Shown: positions 1-6,620 of the stretch, piece by piece
Layout: each line of letters starts with the position of its first letter
Numbering within the stretch: position 1 is the stretch's first letter
DNA from: JALYUA01 sp038329555
Lineage (GTDB): Bacteria; Acidobacteriota; Thermoanaerobaculia; UBA5066; Gp7-AA6
Assembly (NCBI GenBank): GCA_038329555.1
Contig: JBBQNC010000011.1
Span: forward strand, 1 to 31,825
Length of the DNA: 31,825 nt
Direction: 5' to 3'
The notes under the pieces: model-generated
Told to the model about the DNA's origin: nothing
Databases searched by the model: none
The model's input: the letters and a program-made list of their open reading frames with translations, nothing else
Program-made: the position numbers and the translations under genes

Positions 1-845
1 AACGGCGCCGTCGAGATGGAGACAGGAACCTTCCACGCTCCCGGGACGACGATCGCCGCTTCCGCCTGAACGCGCCACTTTGTGCCGGTTCGCGCGAGGA
101 AGAAGAGTGCTCCCGCGTCCCATCCTCCCGATCCGTTGAAATCGCGGGCGCGACCCGTGGGCGCCTTGACGGAGACGTCGAGCCCGTAGGACCGCCTGGT
201 GCCGGCAGGCGGCGGACGCCAGCCGAAGGTGGCGACGACGTCGCCCGGACCGGAAGCGGCCGAGCCCGACGAGAAGGCGAGCGGGCCCCCGGCGCGTTGT
301 GTCATGACGACGAAGGAGCCCGCCGGAAAGTCGCCGCGACCCGCCTGCGAGAGCCCGAAGATGCGATGGAACTCGCCGACGAAGTGATCTCCCGTGAAAG
401 CCTCGTGGGAGACGTAGGGGACCTCCAGGGAAACGAAGGTCGTCCCCGTCACGCCGACACGCGCCGCCAGAGCGCTGCGCAGGACGTCTCCGTCGATAAA
501 CCAGGCCCTTTCGCCCGGAAAATCGCGATGGATCCGCTCGGCCTCGTCGCGTCGGAACGGAGTCCCGTTGGGGCCGAGAAACTCATGGAAAAGCGGCGCG
601 TGCCAGCTGTGCGAAAAGCTGTTGGCGTATCCGCTCTCGATCGACCATCGAAGATGGCCGGGCGCGGGAAGCTCCGGATCCGCCGGACCGAACGCGAGCA
701 GTGGAACGTGGAGGACGTAGAGGCTGCGCTGCCCGAACGGGGGGCCCCAGCCCGGTGCTTCGACTCCCGTCTCGGCGAGCGAAGAGAGCACGCCGGAGAA
801 GAGCGCCGTCAGGACGAGAGAGACTCTGACCGCTGCGTGTCCCAG
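1..845 (-). CDS. DUF3187-type outer-membrane barrel protein, C-terminus cut by window edge
   Basis: An open frame runs leftwards off the window. Reading from the right it has a hydrophobic signal-like stretch (about residues 7-22, VSLVLTALFSGVLSS), then an aromatic-rich sequence with alternating polar and hydrophobic residues. Motifs such as SIESGYANSFS, GDVVATFGW, LDVSVKAPTG and GSGGWDAGALFF resemble the DUF3187 group of predicted outer-membrane beta-barrels. About 281 residues are visible and the C-terminal strands lie outside. No ATG or GTG fits the N-terminus. A CTG at 843-845, four to five bases after a GGGAGG, is the best placed start and would give MGHAAVRVSLVL. The gene diverges from the barrel gene to its right. 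Family assignment is by motif feel only; function unknown. Confidence 0.6.
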   Translation of the reverse strand, partial: MGHAAVRVSLVLTALFSGVLSSLAETGVEAPGWGPPFGQRSLYVLHVPLLAFGPADPELPAPGHLRWSIESGYANSFSHSWHAPLFHEFLGPNGTPFRRDEAERIHRDFPGERAWFIDGDVLRSALAARVGVTGTTFVSLEVPYVSHEAFTGDHFVGEFHRIFGLSQAGRGDFPAGSFVVMTQRAGGPLAFSSGSAASGPGDVVATFGWRPPPAGTRRSYGLDVSVKAPTGRARDFNGSGGWDAGALFFLARTGTKWRVQAEAAIVVPGAWKVPVSISTAP

Positions 846-999
846 TCGTCCTCCCGATCGGCGCGCGGTATCATATCGGCAACGCTCCAGGACGGACCCG
901 GCCACCGCTCGAGCCCGCTCCCGGGAGGAAAATCGCTGATCCCCTTCGAGAGATGCTTTTCGAGGAAATTCGCGCTCGTCGATCGGCACCCGATTCGAC

Positions 1000-1628
1000 G
1001 TGAAGCCGGATTCCTTTTTCTGCTCCTCTGCGCCGGCATGCTCCCCGCGCAGCCTCGTGCGGGCTCGATCGAGATCGGCGGAGGGCTCGGACGGCTCTAT
1101 GGAGGCTCGTTTGCGCACGGAAACAACGACTTTTTCGATCGACGGGTCGCCGTCGACGACGACCAGCTGCAGGGATTCCGGGTCGGGGCTCAGCTCACCC
1201 GCGATTGGGGCCTCGAGGTGGACGTGCGCCGCACGGCGACGCACCTGATCGAGTCGGGCGGCGGGGTCTTCCCGACCAATCCGACGCTGGGCCGGTCTCG
1301 ATTTCGCCACCATCGAGCTCGCCGGGACTCGCTCCTTCCGGCTCGGCATTTCGCACCCTACCTGGCATTCGGAGCCGGGGTCGCCAACATGGACATCAAC
1401 GTTCCGGACCGCGCCGGGCGCGACATCAACCGCGCGACCCTTTCCGCGGCGGGCGGCGCGCGCTATTACGCGGCGCGTTGGGCCGGGGTGAGGATCGACG
1501 TCCGAGGTCGCGCGACGTATCTCGGGACGCGAGAACGCCAGGAGGATCGCGGCGCATTCGACTCGGGTCGCTGGCTCACGGGCGTCGAGATCGCGGGCGG
1601 CATCTTCGTCGCCTTCGGAGGGAAATGA
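1000..1628 (+). CDS. small outer-membrane beta-barrel protein, probably frameshifted
   Basis: The C-terminal two thirds reads as an OmpA/OmpW-size barrel: alternating strands such as FRVGAQLTRDWGLEVDVRR, PYLAFGAGVANMDIN and ARYYAARWAGVRIDVRGRA, ending in GVEIAGGIFVAFGGK with a hydrophobic last strand. The signal peptide core (FLLLCAGMLPAQPRA) is in the same frame, but no usable start precedes it there. A GTG at 1000 in another frame gives MKPDSFF, and one extra base in the following T run would join the two. Between about 1298 and 1350 the neighbouring frame reads DFATIELAGTRSFRLG, a much better barrel strand than the rest of the main frame, so a second compensating pair of indels is likely. 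The safe open frame is ATG 1039 to 1628. Role unknown. Confidence 0.5.
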
Positions 1629-1683
1629 GAAGTCGGGTTGGCGTCGCGCGCCGCACGATGCCCACACCCGCCACGAGAGCCGG

Positions 1684-2025
1684 TCACTCCTCGACGAGCC
1701 TCCGCAATCGGTCGAGCGCCGCGTCCCACCGCTTCGAGATCCCCTCCAGGTAGCGGCCCGCTTCGGTCAAGCGGTCGGTATCGAGCTCCCAGATGCGCTC
1801 GCGGCCCCGCCGGATGTCGCGGACGAGCCCCGCGCGGGCGAGCACGTCCAGATGCCTGGTGATGGCCTGGCGCGTGACGTCGAAGCCACACGTCAGCCGA
1901 ACGATCGATTGCGGGCCGCCGGCGGACAGCCGGGCGACGAGCGCCAGGCGGGTCTCGTCCCCGAGAGCGGAGAAGACCGGCCCCGCCTCGGCGAGGCCGG
2001 CCGCTCCCGCTCTAAGAGGAGACAT
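1684..2025 (-). CDS. ArsR-family winged-helix transcriptional regulator
   Basis: A 113-residue protein with the typical ArsR opening FSALGDETRLALVARLSAGG, a recognition helix region VTRQAITRHLDVLARAGLV and a beta-wing DIRRGRERIWELD. There is no cysteine pair of the metal-sensing type, so this belongs to the non-metal branch that is commonly paired with SRPBCC (AHSA1) genes. Its ATG lies inside the end of the SRPBCC gene (14-base overlap), so the two are translationally coupled, with the SRPBCC gene first. The usual order in such pairs is regulator first, so this is a mild oddity. It probably represses its own operon and perhaps the divergent secreted SRPBCC-like gene; the intergenic region has an inverted repeat. 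The ligand is unknown. Confidence 0.9.
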   Translation of the reverse strand: MSPLRAGAAGLAEAGPVFSALGDETRLALVARLSAGGPQSIVRLTCGFDVTRQAITRHLDVLARAGLVRDIRRGRERIWELDTDRLTEAGRYLEGISKRWDAALDRLRRLVEE

Positions 2026-2464
2026 GCCGTTCGATGTTCTTCAACTGCCCCGCCCAACCCTCATCGTTCATGCGGAAGGCCTCGGCGCGCCGCGCCGCCG
2101 GGACGCGATCGAAGCCCGATTCGACCACGGTGAGCTCGATGCCGCCTCCCGCCGCTTCGTCGAGCGTGAACTCGACGAGCGTGGTCGGCTCGGACGAATA
2201 ATCCACGCCCGGCTCGATGGCGTAGGGGTGCCAGCGGAACGAGAAAAGCCGCTCGGGCTCGATCCGTTCGATCGTGATGCTCATCACGACGTGCTCGTAA
2301 CCCCGAGACGTGATGCGGCCGGTGACCTGCGCGCCCGGCGCGAAGGGCGCCTCGAGCTTCACCCCGAACCAGCTGCCGAACTCCGCCGCGTCGGCAATCG
2401 CGCGCCAGACCCGGGAACGAGGCGCCATCAGAACGATCTTCCTTTCGATGCGATCCGCGCTCAT
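2012..2464 (-). CDS. SRPBCC (AHSA1-like) domain protein
   Basis: 150 residues with the START/Bet v1-like pattern of AHSA1-type SRPBCC proteins: RKIVLMAPRSRVWRAIADAA at the N-terminus, FGSWFGVKLEAPFAPGAQVTG, a central IERIEPERLFSFRWHPY, the strand TTLVEFTLDEAAGGGIELTVVESGF and a C-terminal helix EGWAGQLKNIERHV. The start is set by GGAGG six bases before the ATG at 2464. The product is soluble and cytoplasmic with a hydrophobic ligand cavity expected from the fold; the substrate cannot be inferred. It is the first gene of a two-gene operon with the ArsR regulator, which overlaps its stop. Confidence 0.9.
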   Translation of the reverse strand: MSADRIERKIVLMAPRSRVWRAIADAAEFGSWFGVKLEAPFAPGAQVTGRITSRGYEHVVMSITIERIEPERLFSFRWHPYAIEPGVDYSSEPTTLVEFTLDEAAGGGIELTVVESGFDRVPAARRAEAFRMNDEGWAGQLKNIERHVSS

Positions 2465-2572
2465 GTGCAACCTCCAGATTGCATGTTCTCCCGCCCTTAC
2501 GAAAAAGGCAACCCCCGAGTTGCTTCTGTTATATTGGTACTCTGGTACCATCAAGAAGGAGGTCGTTCCGCC
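2465..2572. promoter_or_regulatory. divergent intergenic region with inverted repeat and TGGTAC repeat
   Basis: This 108-base region separates the SRPBCC/ArsR operon from the secreted SRPBCC-like gene. An imperfect inverted repeat AAGGCAAC/GTTGCTT (2506-2525, six-base centre) could be the ArsR operator. On the minus strand TTGCCT (2506-2511) followed 17 bases later by GAACAT is a possible promoter for the SRPBCC gene. On the plus strand TATATT (2530-2535) is a plausible -10. TGGTAC occurs twice (2535-2540 and 2543-2548), the second copy inside the palindrome TGGTACCA (2543-2550). The site assignment is inference. Confidence 0.35.
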
Positions 2573-3106
2573 ATGCGCTTTCTCCCGCTCGCGCTCGTCA
2601 CGCTCGCCGTCCTCGCCGCGGCCCCGACCCCCGCCTCCGGGGCCGGCGCCCCTCCGCAGATCCACGGGCGCACCGGCACCGTCCGCATGCACGGGCCCGC
2701 CTCGCGGACGTTTCTCTTCTTCACGCCGGAAGGGGAGAGGGCGTGGGCCGGCGAGAGGTGGGATCCCCGGATCGTCTGCTCCCGGAGCGGCAAGGAGGAG
2801 GAAGAGATGCTCTTCCGCAACGGGGGCCACGGCCCTCTCTGGCTCGTGACGCGCCTCGACCCCGGAGCGCGCGTCGTCGAGTACGTCGTCGTTTCCGAGG
2901 ACGTCCTCACCGTCCTCCACATCGAGGTGGCGGCGCTCGGAGAGAAAGAGTCCGCCGCGACGGACGCCTACGAGTGGATTCCCCGCACCGAGTCGGGAAA
3001 CGCGAAGGCCTCCGAGCACGATCGTCGTTTCACGGCGACGCTCGAGAGCTGGCAGGGAGCGATGAACGCCGTTCTGGCCGGCAAGCCCGCGCCGGCGGAT
3101 CGCTGA
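2573..3106 (+). CDS. exported SRPBCC-like protein
   Basis: 177 residues. Residues 1-23 form a clear signal peptide (MRFLPLALVTLAVLAAAPTPASG). The mature part, RTFLFFTPEGERAWAGERWDP, VTRLDPGARVVEYVVV and a C-terminal helix RRFTATLESWQGAMNAVL, matches the layout of polyketide-cyclase-like SRPBCC proteins, but exported. The start is fixed by a strong AAGAAGGAGG seven bases upstream. The next gene begins eight bases after the stop and is likely co-transcribed. Being divergent from a cytoplasmic SRPBCC gene suggests shared control. Substrate unknown. Confidence 0.75.
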   Translation: MRFLPLALVTLAVLAAAPTPASGAGAPPQIHGRTGTVRMHGPASRTFLFFTPEGERAWAGERWDPRIVCSRSGKEEEEMLFRNGGHGPLWLVTRLDPGARVVEYVVVSEDVLTVLHIEVAALGEKESAATDAYEWIPRTESGNAKASEHDRRFTATLESWQGAMNAVLAGKPAPADR

Positions 3107-3113
3107 GGCCGCC

Positions 3114-3410
3114 GTGAGAAGGGCGAATACGGGAAGCGGAGCCATCGAGATCGAGCGGGTCCAGACGGGCGTCCGGATCGAGAAGCGAATCCTGAAGGTC
3201 CTGAAGGGCCTGGCGGAGTACCACGACATCTCCCTCGGGGACCTTCTCGAGGGCATTGTCCTCCACGGCTTCGAAGGAAAGCCTTCGTTCGGACCCGACA
3301 GCCGCCGCGTGATCGGCGATCTCCGAAAGGTCTACGGGCTCGACCTCGGGGCGACGGCGAGCCACCGGCTTCGCGAGAAGCCGGGGCCGGGGGTGGTCCG
3401 GGACGCGTGA
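3114..3410 (+). CDS. conserved small protein with ribbon-helix-helix-like core
   Basis: 98 residues starting at GTG 3114. The core, VQTGVRIEKRILKVLKGLAE followed by YHDISLGDLLEGIVLHGFEG, has the strand plus two-helix spacing of Arc/CopG-type ribbon-helix-helix domains: a basic beta strand, then a helix, a turn and a second helix. The tail is basic and probably disordered. It sits directly after the exported SRPBCC-like gene and probably shares its transcript. DNA binding is inferred from the pattern, not demonstrated. Confidence 0.65.
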   Translation: MRRANTGSGAIEIERVQTGVRIEKRILKVLKGLAEYHDISLGDLLEGIVLHGFEGKPSFGPDSRRVIGDLRKVYGLDLGATASHRLREKPGPGVVRDA

Positions 3411-3512
3411 GCGCCGACGGCGCGGAGCGCCCGGACACCCTAAGGGAATCGAAGCCTGCGCATCGCTACGCCATCCCGTTGCGGCGGCAGCGCCCTCGCG
3501 AGGTGACCTCGC

Positions 3513-4082
3513 CTACGGCACCCACTGCCACAAGACGTGCGGCGGAACGGCGCGGAAGTCGGCGTAGTTCTCGATGCTCCCGTTGGACCGGTACTGCTGG
3601 GCGACCAAAACGAGCTGGTTCATCATTTCCCAGTACCAGTCCTTCTTCGCCTTCGGAACCGCCGCGTGCTGCAGCACCAGGCCGAAGCGGCCATGCGTGT
3701 CGGGCGACCCGTCCGGGAGCGGAATCGAGGCGCCCGCAAAGCCGAACGCGTTGTTCCACTTGAGTCGAACGGGGACGGCCGGCCGGAAGCCGTATCCCAT
3801 GACGGTGACGGACGACGAAACGGTCTGCGGCGGATGGGCTCCCGGCGCGGGCTGGTTCGCCAGGACGATCTGCGTGACGACGACCGTCGGAGGCCACGCG
3901 TCCCACTCGAGCGCGTAGATCCCGCTCGTGACGTCGATGAACTGGCCCGGGCTCTTCATGACGTTCGGCGCGAATACGGTGAACGCGCCGAGGAACTTCT
4001 CGGGGGTGACGTCGAACTTTTCGGCCTTCACTTCGATCGGGGGCTGATCCGGGCCGTACGGGGTGCCGCGGGATTCGTCCAT
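3513..4082 (-). CDS. hypothetical protein, beta-rich
   Basis: 189 residues, start fixed by AAGGAG five bases before the ATG at 4082. I do not recognise the family. It lacks a signal peptide or membrane segment. The middle (TVVVTQIVLANQPAPG, SVTVMGYGFRPAVPVRLKWN) alternates hydrophobic and polar residues like a beta sandwich. The second half has TPDG-type turns and a helical DWYWEMMNQLVLVAQQYR, ending in an aromatic PPHVLWQWVP. It follows the decayed VOC gene on the same strand and could once have formed an operon with it. The composition (many Pro, Trp and Gly) suggests a compact folded protein. Confidence 0.7.
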   Translation of the reverse strand: MDESRGTPYGPDQPPIEVKAEKFDVTPEKFLGAFTVFAPNVMKSPGQFIDVTSGIYALEWDAWPPTVVVTQIVLANQPAPGAHPPQTVSSSVTVMGYGFRPAVPVRLKWNNAFGFAGASIPLPDGSPDTHGRFGLVLQHAAVPKAKKDWYWEMMNQLVLVAQQYRSNGSIENYADFRAVPPHVLWQWVP

Positions 4083-4119
4083 TTGGGCTCCTTGTGTTCT
4101 CGCGAATCGCAGCCGTCAT

Positions 4120-4411
4120 TTGACCAGATATCGGAAGCGACGCCAAGAGGCGGCGCTTCGCCTCGAGCGGGGACAAACGCGTGGGCCGGCGGAGCGAGCT
4201 TCCCGGCCGCACGACGGACTCGCGCGCACGTCCGTATCGACAGCATGGATCGGCGCGCCCGATGAAGGCATCCGGGCTTGATCATCGTGTAGGTGCCGGT
4301 CGGACCCATCTGGACGTCCTCGAGGTCCCATTCGAACAGCTCCCGGTAGAACGTCTTCGCCTTTTCGAGGTCCGTCGTGTTCAGCTCGACGTGCACGAAC
4401 GGGTGTCCCAT
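4120..4411 (-). pseudogene. VOC (glyoxalase-like) gene, decayed
   Basis: The first 47 codons are a perfect VOC N-terminus: MGHPFVHVELNTTDLEKAKT, then FYRELFEWDLEDVQM and TGTYTMIKPG, with GGGAGG upstream of the ATG at 4411. After that the frame stays open to 4028 but the sequence stops being VOC-like. Scattered pieces in other frames, such as GAPIHAVDTDVRAS and VRRAAGKLAPPAHAFVP, match what the second half of such a protein should look like. At least two frameshifts and probably a deletion of 20-30 codons are needed to explain it. VOC proteins are metal-dependent or binding proteins of about 120 residues; this copy cannot make the full fold. Confidence 0.7.
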
Positions 4412-4583
4412 CGGCTCCTCCCTTGCGCATTGCCGCGACCCCGGGATCGAGGCCGGCGGGAGCCTCGTCGATTCACATCGCCTGACACGGGCCCCGGTCC
4501 GGCCGCCCATGGGCCGGCCGCTCGATCCGTAAGTCACCACGGACCATGCAGTTAGGAAATTCGACGGAAAAATTCGCGCGGCG

Positions 4584-4610
4584 CGTCGATTCTCCCTGCC
4601 TTCGTTCGAC
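4584..4610 (+). promoter_or_regulatory. candidate ECF42-type promoter for the DGPF operon
   Basis: CGTCGA (4584-4589), a 17-base spacer, then CGAC (4607-4610), 80 bases before the first DGPF start codon. From memory, ECF42 target promoters carry TGTCGA at -35 and CG(A/T)C at -10, so this matches five of six plus four of four bases. The sigma gene itself lies downstream of the four DGPF genes, as expected for autoregulation. In GC-rich DNA such short motifs occur by chance, so this is a proposal. Confidence 0.4.
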
Positions 4611-4689
4611 GTGTTAGTAGAGCGAGGGTCGAGCCGGTCGAGAGCGCCCGGAAGCCCGGCTCGGAACTCGAAACGGAAGGAGAGAGGAC

Positions 4690-5127
4690 ATGCGATTCAT
4701 GGTGATCGTCAAGGCCGACAAGAGCTCGGAGGCGGGGGCTCTCCCGGACGAGAAGCTCCTGGCGGAGATGGGCAAGTACAACGAAGAGCTGGTGAAGGCC
4801 GGCGTGATGCTCGCGGGCGAAGGGCTTCACCCGAGCTCGAAGGGCGCGCGCGTCCGGTTTTCGGGATCGAAGCGGACCGTGATCGACGGGCCCTTCAGCG
4901 AGACGAAGGAGCTCATCGCTGGGTTCTGGCTGATCCAGGTGAAGTCGAAGGAAGAGGCGATCGAGTGGGTCAAGCGCTCGCCGAATCCGTTCCCCGGCAC
5001 GGAATCCGAGATCGAGATTCGCCAGGTGTTCGAGGCGGAGGACTTCGGCGCCGAGTTCACCCCGGAGCTCCGGGAGCAGGAAGAGCGCCTCCGCGCACAG
5101 GTCGAAGAGCAGCAGAAGAAGAAGTAG
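4690..5127 (+). CDS. DGPF/YciI-domain protein (paralogue 1)
   Basis: 145 residues. It begins MRFMVIVKADKSSE and has the hallmark of the group, VIDGPFSETKELIAGFWLIQ, near residues 72-91. The fold is a dimeric ferredoxin-like alpha-beta barrel related to YciI. The start is supported by GGAGAGG upstream. This copy has an extra glutamate and lysine-rich C-terminal helix (ELREQEERLRAQVEEQQKKK) absent from the others. It is the first of four paralogues leading to an ECF42 sigma factor. The biochemical activity of DGPF proteins is unknown; the genomic link to ECF42 is established for the family. Confidence 0.93.
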   Translation: MRFMVIVKADKSSEAGALPDEKLLAEMGKYNEELVKAGVMLAGEGLHPSSKGARVRFSGSKRTVIDGPFSETKELIAGFWLIQVKSKEEAIEWVKRSPNPFPGTESEIEIRQVFEAEDFGAEFTPELREQEERLRAQVEEQQKKK

Positions 5128-5268
5128 TCGCCGGCTTCGTCGCGCCGGAAGGCGCTCGACGGCCGGGGACCTGCGAACGATCCGAATGATCCCGCCTCGT
5201 GCGGCATGACGGGAGAGCCGCGATCACCGAGCGCGCGCTCGCAACTCGAAACCGGAAGGAGACAGACG

Positions 5269-5615
5269 ATGCGATTCATGGTGCTCTACAAATCCGGCAA
5301 GGAATCCGACGCTCCCCCGAGCGAGAGCGAGATGGCCGCCGTCGGCGGACTGATCGAAGAGATGGCGAAGTCCGGCGTGCTGATCGCGACCGACGGGCTC
5401 CAGCCGAGCTCGAAGGGCGCCCGCGTCCGATCTCCGGAGGGGAATTCACCGTGACCGACGGCCCCTTCACCGAGACGAAGGAGATCGTCGAGGGTTACGC
5501 GATCGTCCAGGTGAAGTCGAAGGCGGAGGCGATCGAGGTGGCCAAGAAGTTCCTCCAGGTGATGGGCGAGGGCGAGTCCGAGGTTCGGCAGATGCACGAC
5601 ATGCGGGCGTTCTGA
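5269..5615 (+). pseudogene. DGPF/YciI-domain protein (paralogue 2), one-base frameshift
   Basis: The first part reads MRFMVLYKSGKESDAPPSES to LQPSSKGARVR in one frame. The rest, GGEFTVTDGPFTETKEIVEG to VRQMHDMRAF, is in another. The break is at about 5428-5432, where the other copies have a phenylalanine or valine-serine-phenylalanine codon run (paralogue 1: RVRFSGSK). Restoring one T after CGA gives RVRFSGGEFTVTDGPF and a 115-residue protein of normal family length with every expected motif. The rest is clean, so a sequencing error is at least as likely as a real mutation. A GGAAGGAG site precedes the ATG. Confidence 0.85.
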
Positions 5616-5675
5616 GGCGAGCGGGGGGAACGGCGCGCACCGACCCGACAACAACAGAGAATAGGAGACACGACG

Positions 5676-6104
5676 ATGCGATTCATGATGCTGATGATCC
5701 CGAAGGGTTACGAGACGGCCGCCCCCGGCACGATGCCGGACGCGAAGGGGGTCGCCGCGATGATGAAGTACAACGAGGCGCTGCAGAAGGCCGGCGTGCT
5801 GATCGCGCTCGACGGCCTCCATCCGCCTTCGATGGGCGCGCGCGTTTCTTTTCCCGGCGGCAAGCCCCGGGTGACGGATGGCCCCTTCGCCGAGGCGAAG
5901 GAAGTTTTGGGCGGCTACTGGATGATCGACGTGAGGTCGAAAGAGGAGGCCGTCGCGTGGGCCTCGCGCTGCCCCGCGTCGGAGAACGAGGTGATCGAGG
6001 TCCGCCAGGTGCAGGAGCTCTCCGAATTCCCCCCGGACGTTCAGAAGGCCGCGGCCGGGTTTTCCGACATGCAGACCCGGCCCGCGAGCCGCGGGAAGGC
6101 GTGA
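5676..6104 (+). CDS. DGPF/YciI-domain protein (paralogue 3)
   Basis: 142 residues starting MRFMMLMIPKGYETAAPG, with VTDGPFAEAKEVLGGYWMID carrying the DGPF motif and a conserved EVIEVRQVQEL strand. It closely follows the layout of paralogue 1 but has a longer loop after residue 10 and a polar C-terminal tail. A Shine-Dalgarno-like AGGAG lies upstream. It is intact and belongs to the same presumed transcript as its neighbours; spacing to the next gene is 39 bases. A dimeric alpha-beta barrel is expected. Confidence 0.93.
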   Translation: MRFMMLMIPKGYETAAPGTMPDAKGVAAMMKYNEALQKAGVLIALDGLHPPSMGARVSFPGGKPRVTDGPFAEAKEVLGGYWMIDVRSKEEAVAWASRCPASENEVIEVRQVQELSEFPPDVQKAAAGFSDMQTRPASRGKA

Positions 6105-6143
6105 GGCGTCGGAGTCCTCCGTCGAAAAGGAAGAAGGAGATCC

Positions 6144-6563
6144 GTGAAGTACCTCTGCCTCTGCTACTACGACGAGGAGAAGTTCGAAGCGTTGACACCG
6201 TCCGATCTCGAGGCGCTCGGGAAGGAATGCCGGCCCCACGACGAGGAGCTCCATCGGAGCGGCCACCTGGTCGTCCTCGGCTCACTGGCCCTCCCCGGGT
6301 CTTCCCGCGTCGTGCGCCCGGCGGATGGCAAAGGCGGGTTCTCGGTCTCGGACGGCCCCTACGCCGGGACGAAGGAGCCGTTCGGGGCGTTCTTCATCAT
6401 CGAAGCGAGCGACATCGACGAGGCGGTCGGGGTCGCCTCGAAGCATCCGGGCGCGCACGTCGGCCGGTATCTCGGCGGGGGCATCGAGGTGCGGCCGATC
6501 GACACGTTCCAGCCGGCCAGCGAGGGCTCGTCTCCCGGGACGCCCCGATCGGAGACCACGTAG
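6144..6563 (+). CDS. DGPF/YciI-domain protein (paralogue 4, divergent)
   Basis: 139 residues from a GTG with AAGAAGGAG in front. The N-terminus MKYLCLCYYDEEKFEALTPS and the motif VSDGPYAGTKEPFGAFFIIE mark it as a separate branch of the family, with DGPY in place of DGPF and a tight PGSSRVVRPADGKGG turn. This branch is typically found next to ECF42 genes. It ends 57 bases before the sigma factor start, and both are likely on one transcript. Two cysteines occur in the first strand (LCLCYY); whether they matter is unknown. Confidence 0.92.
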   Translation: MKYLCLCYYDEEKFEALTPSDLEALGKECRPHDEELHRSGHLVVLGSLALPGSSRVVRPADGKGGFSVSDGPYAGTKEPFGAFFIIEASDIDEAVGVASKHPGAHVGRYLGGGIEVRPIDTFQPASEGSSPGTPRSETT

Positions 6564-6620
6564 CGACGGAGGAACGGCCGAGCCTTCGACCGGCGGAAGG
6601 GGTCGGCGATGCTCTAATCG

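Noticed and set aside
4690..6563. Recent tandem duplication of DGPF genes
   Set aside because: The copies differ widely in sequence and tails, so the duplications are old.
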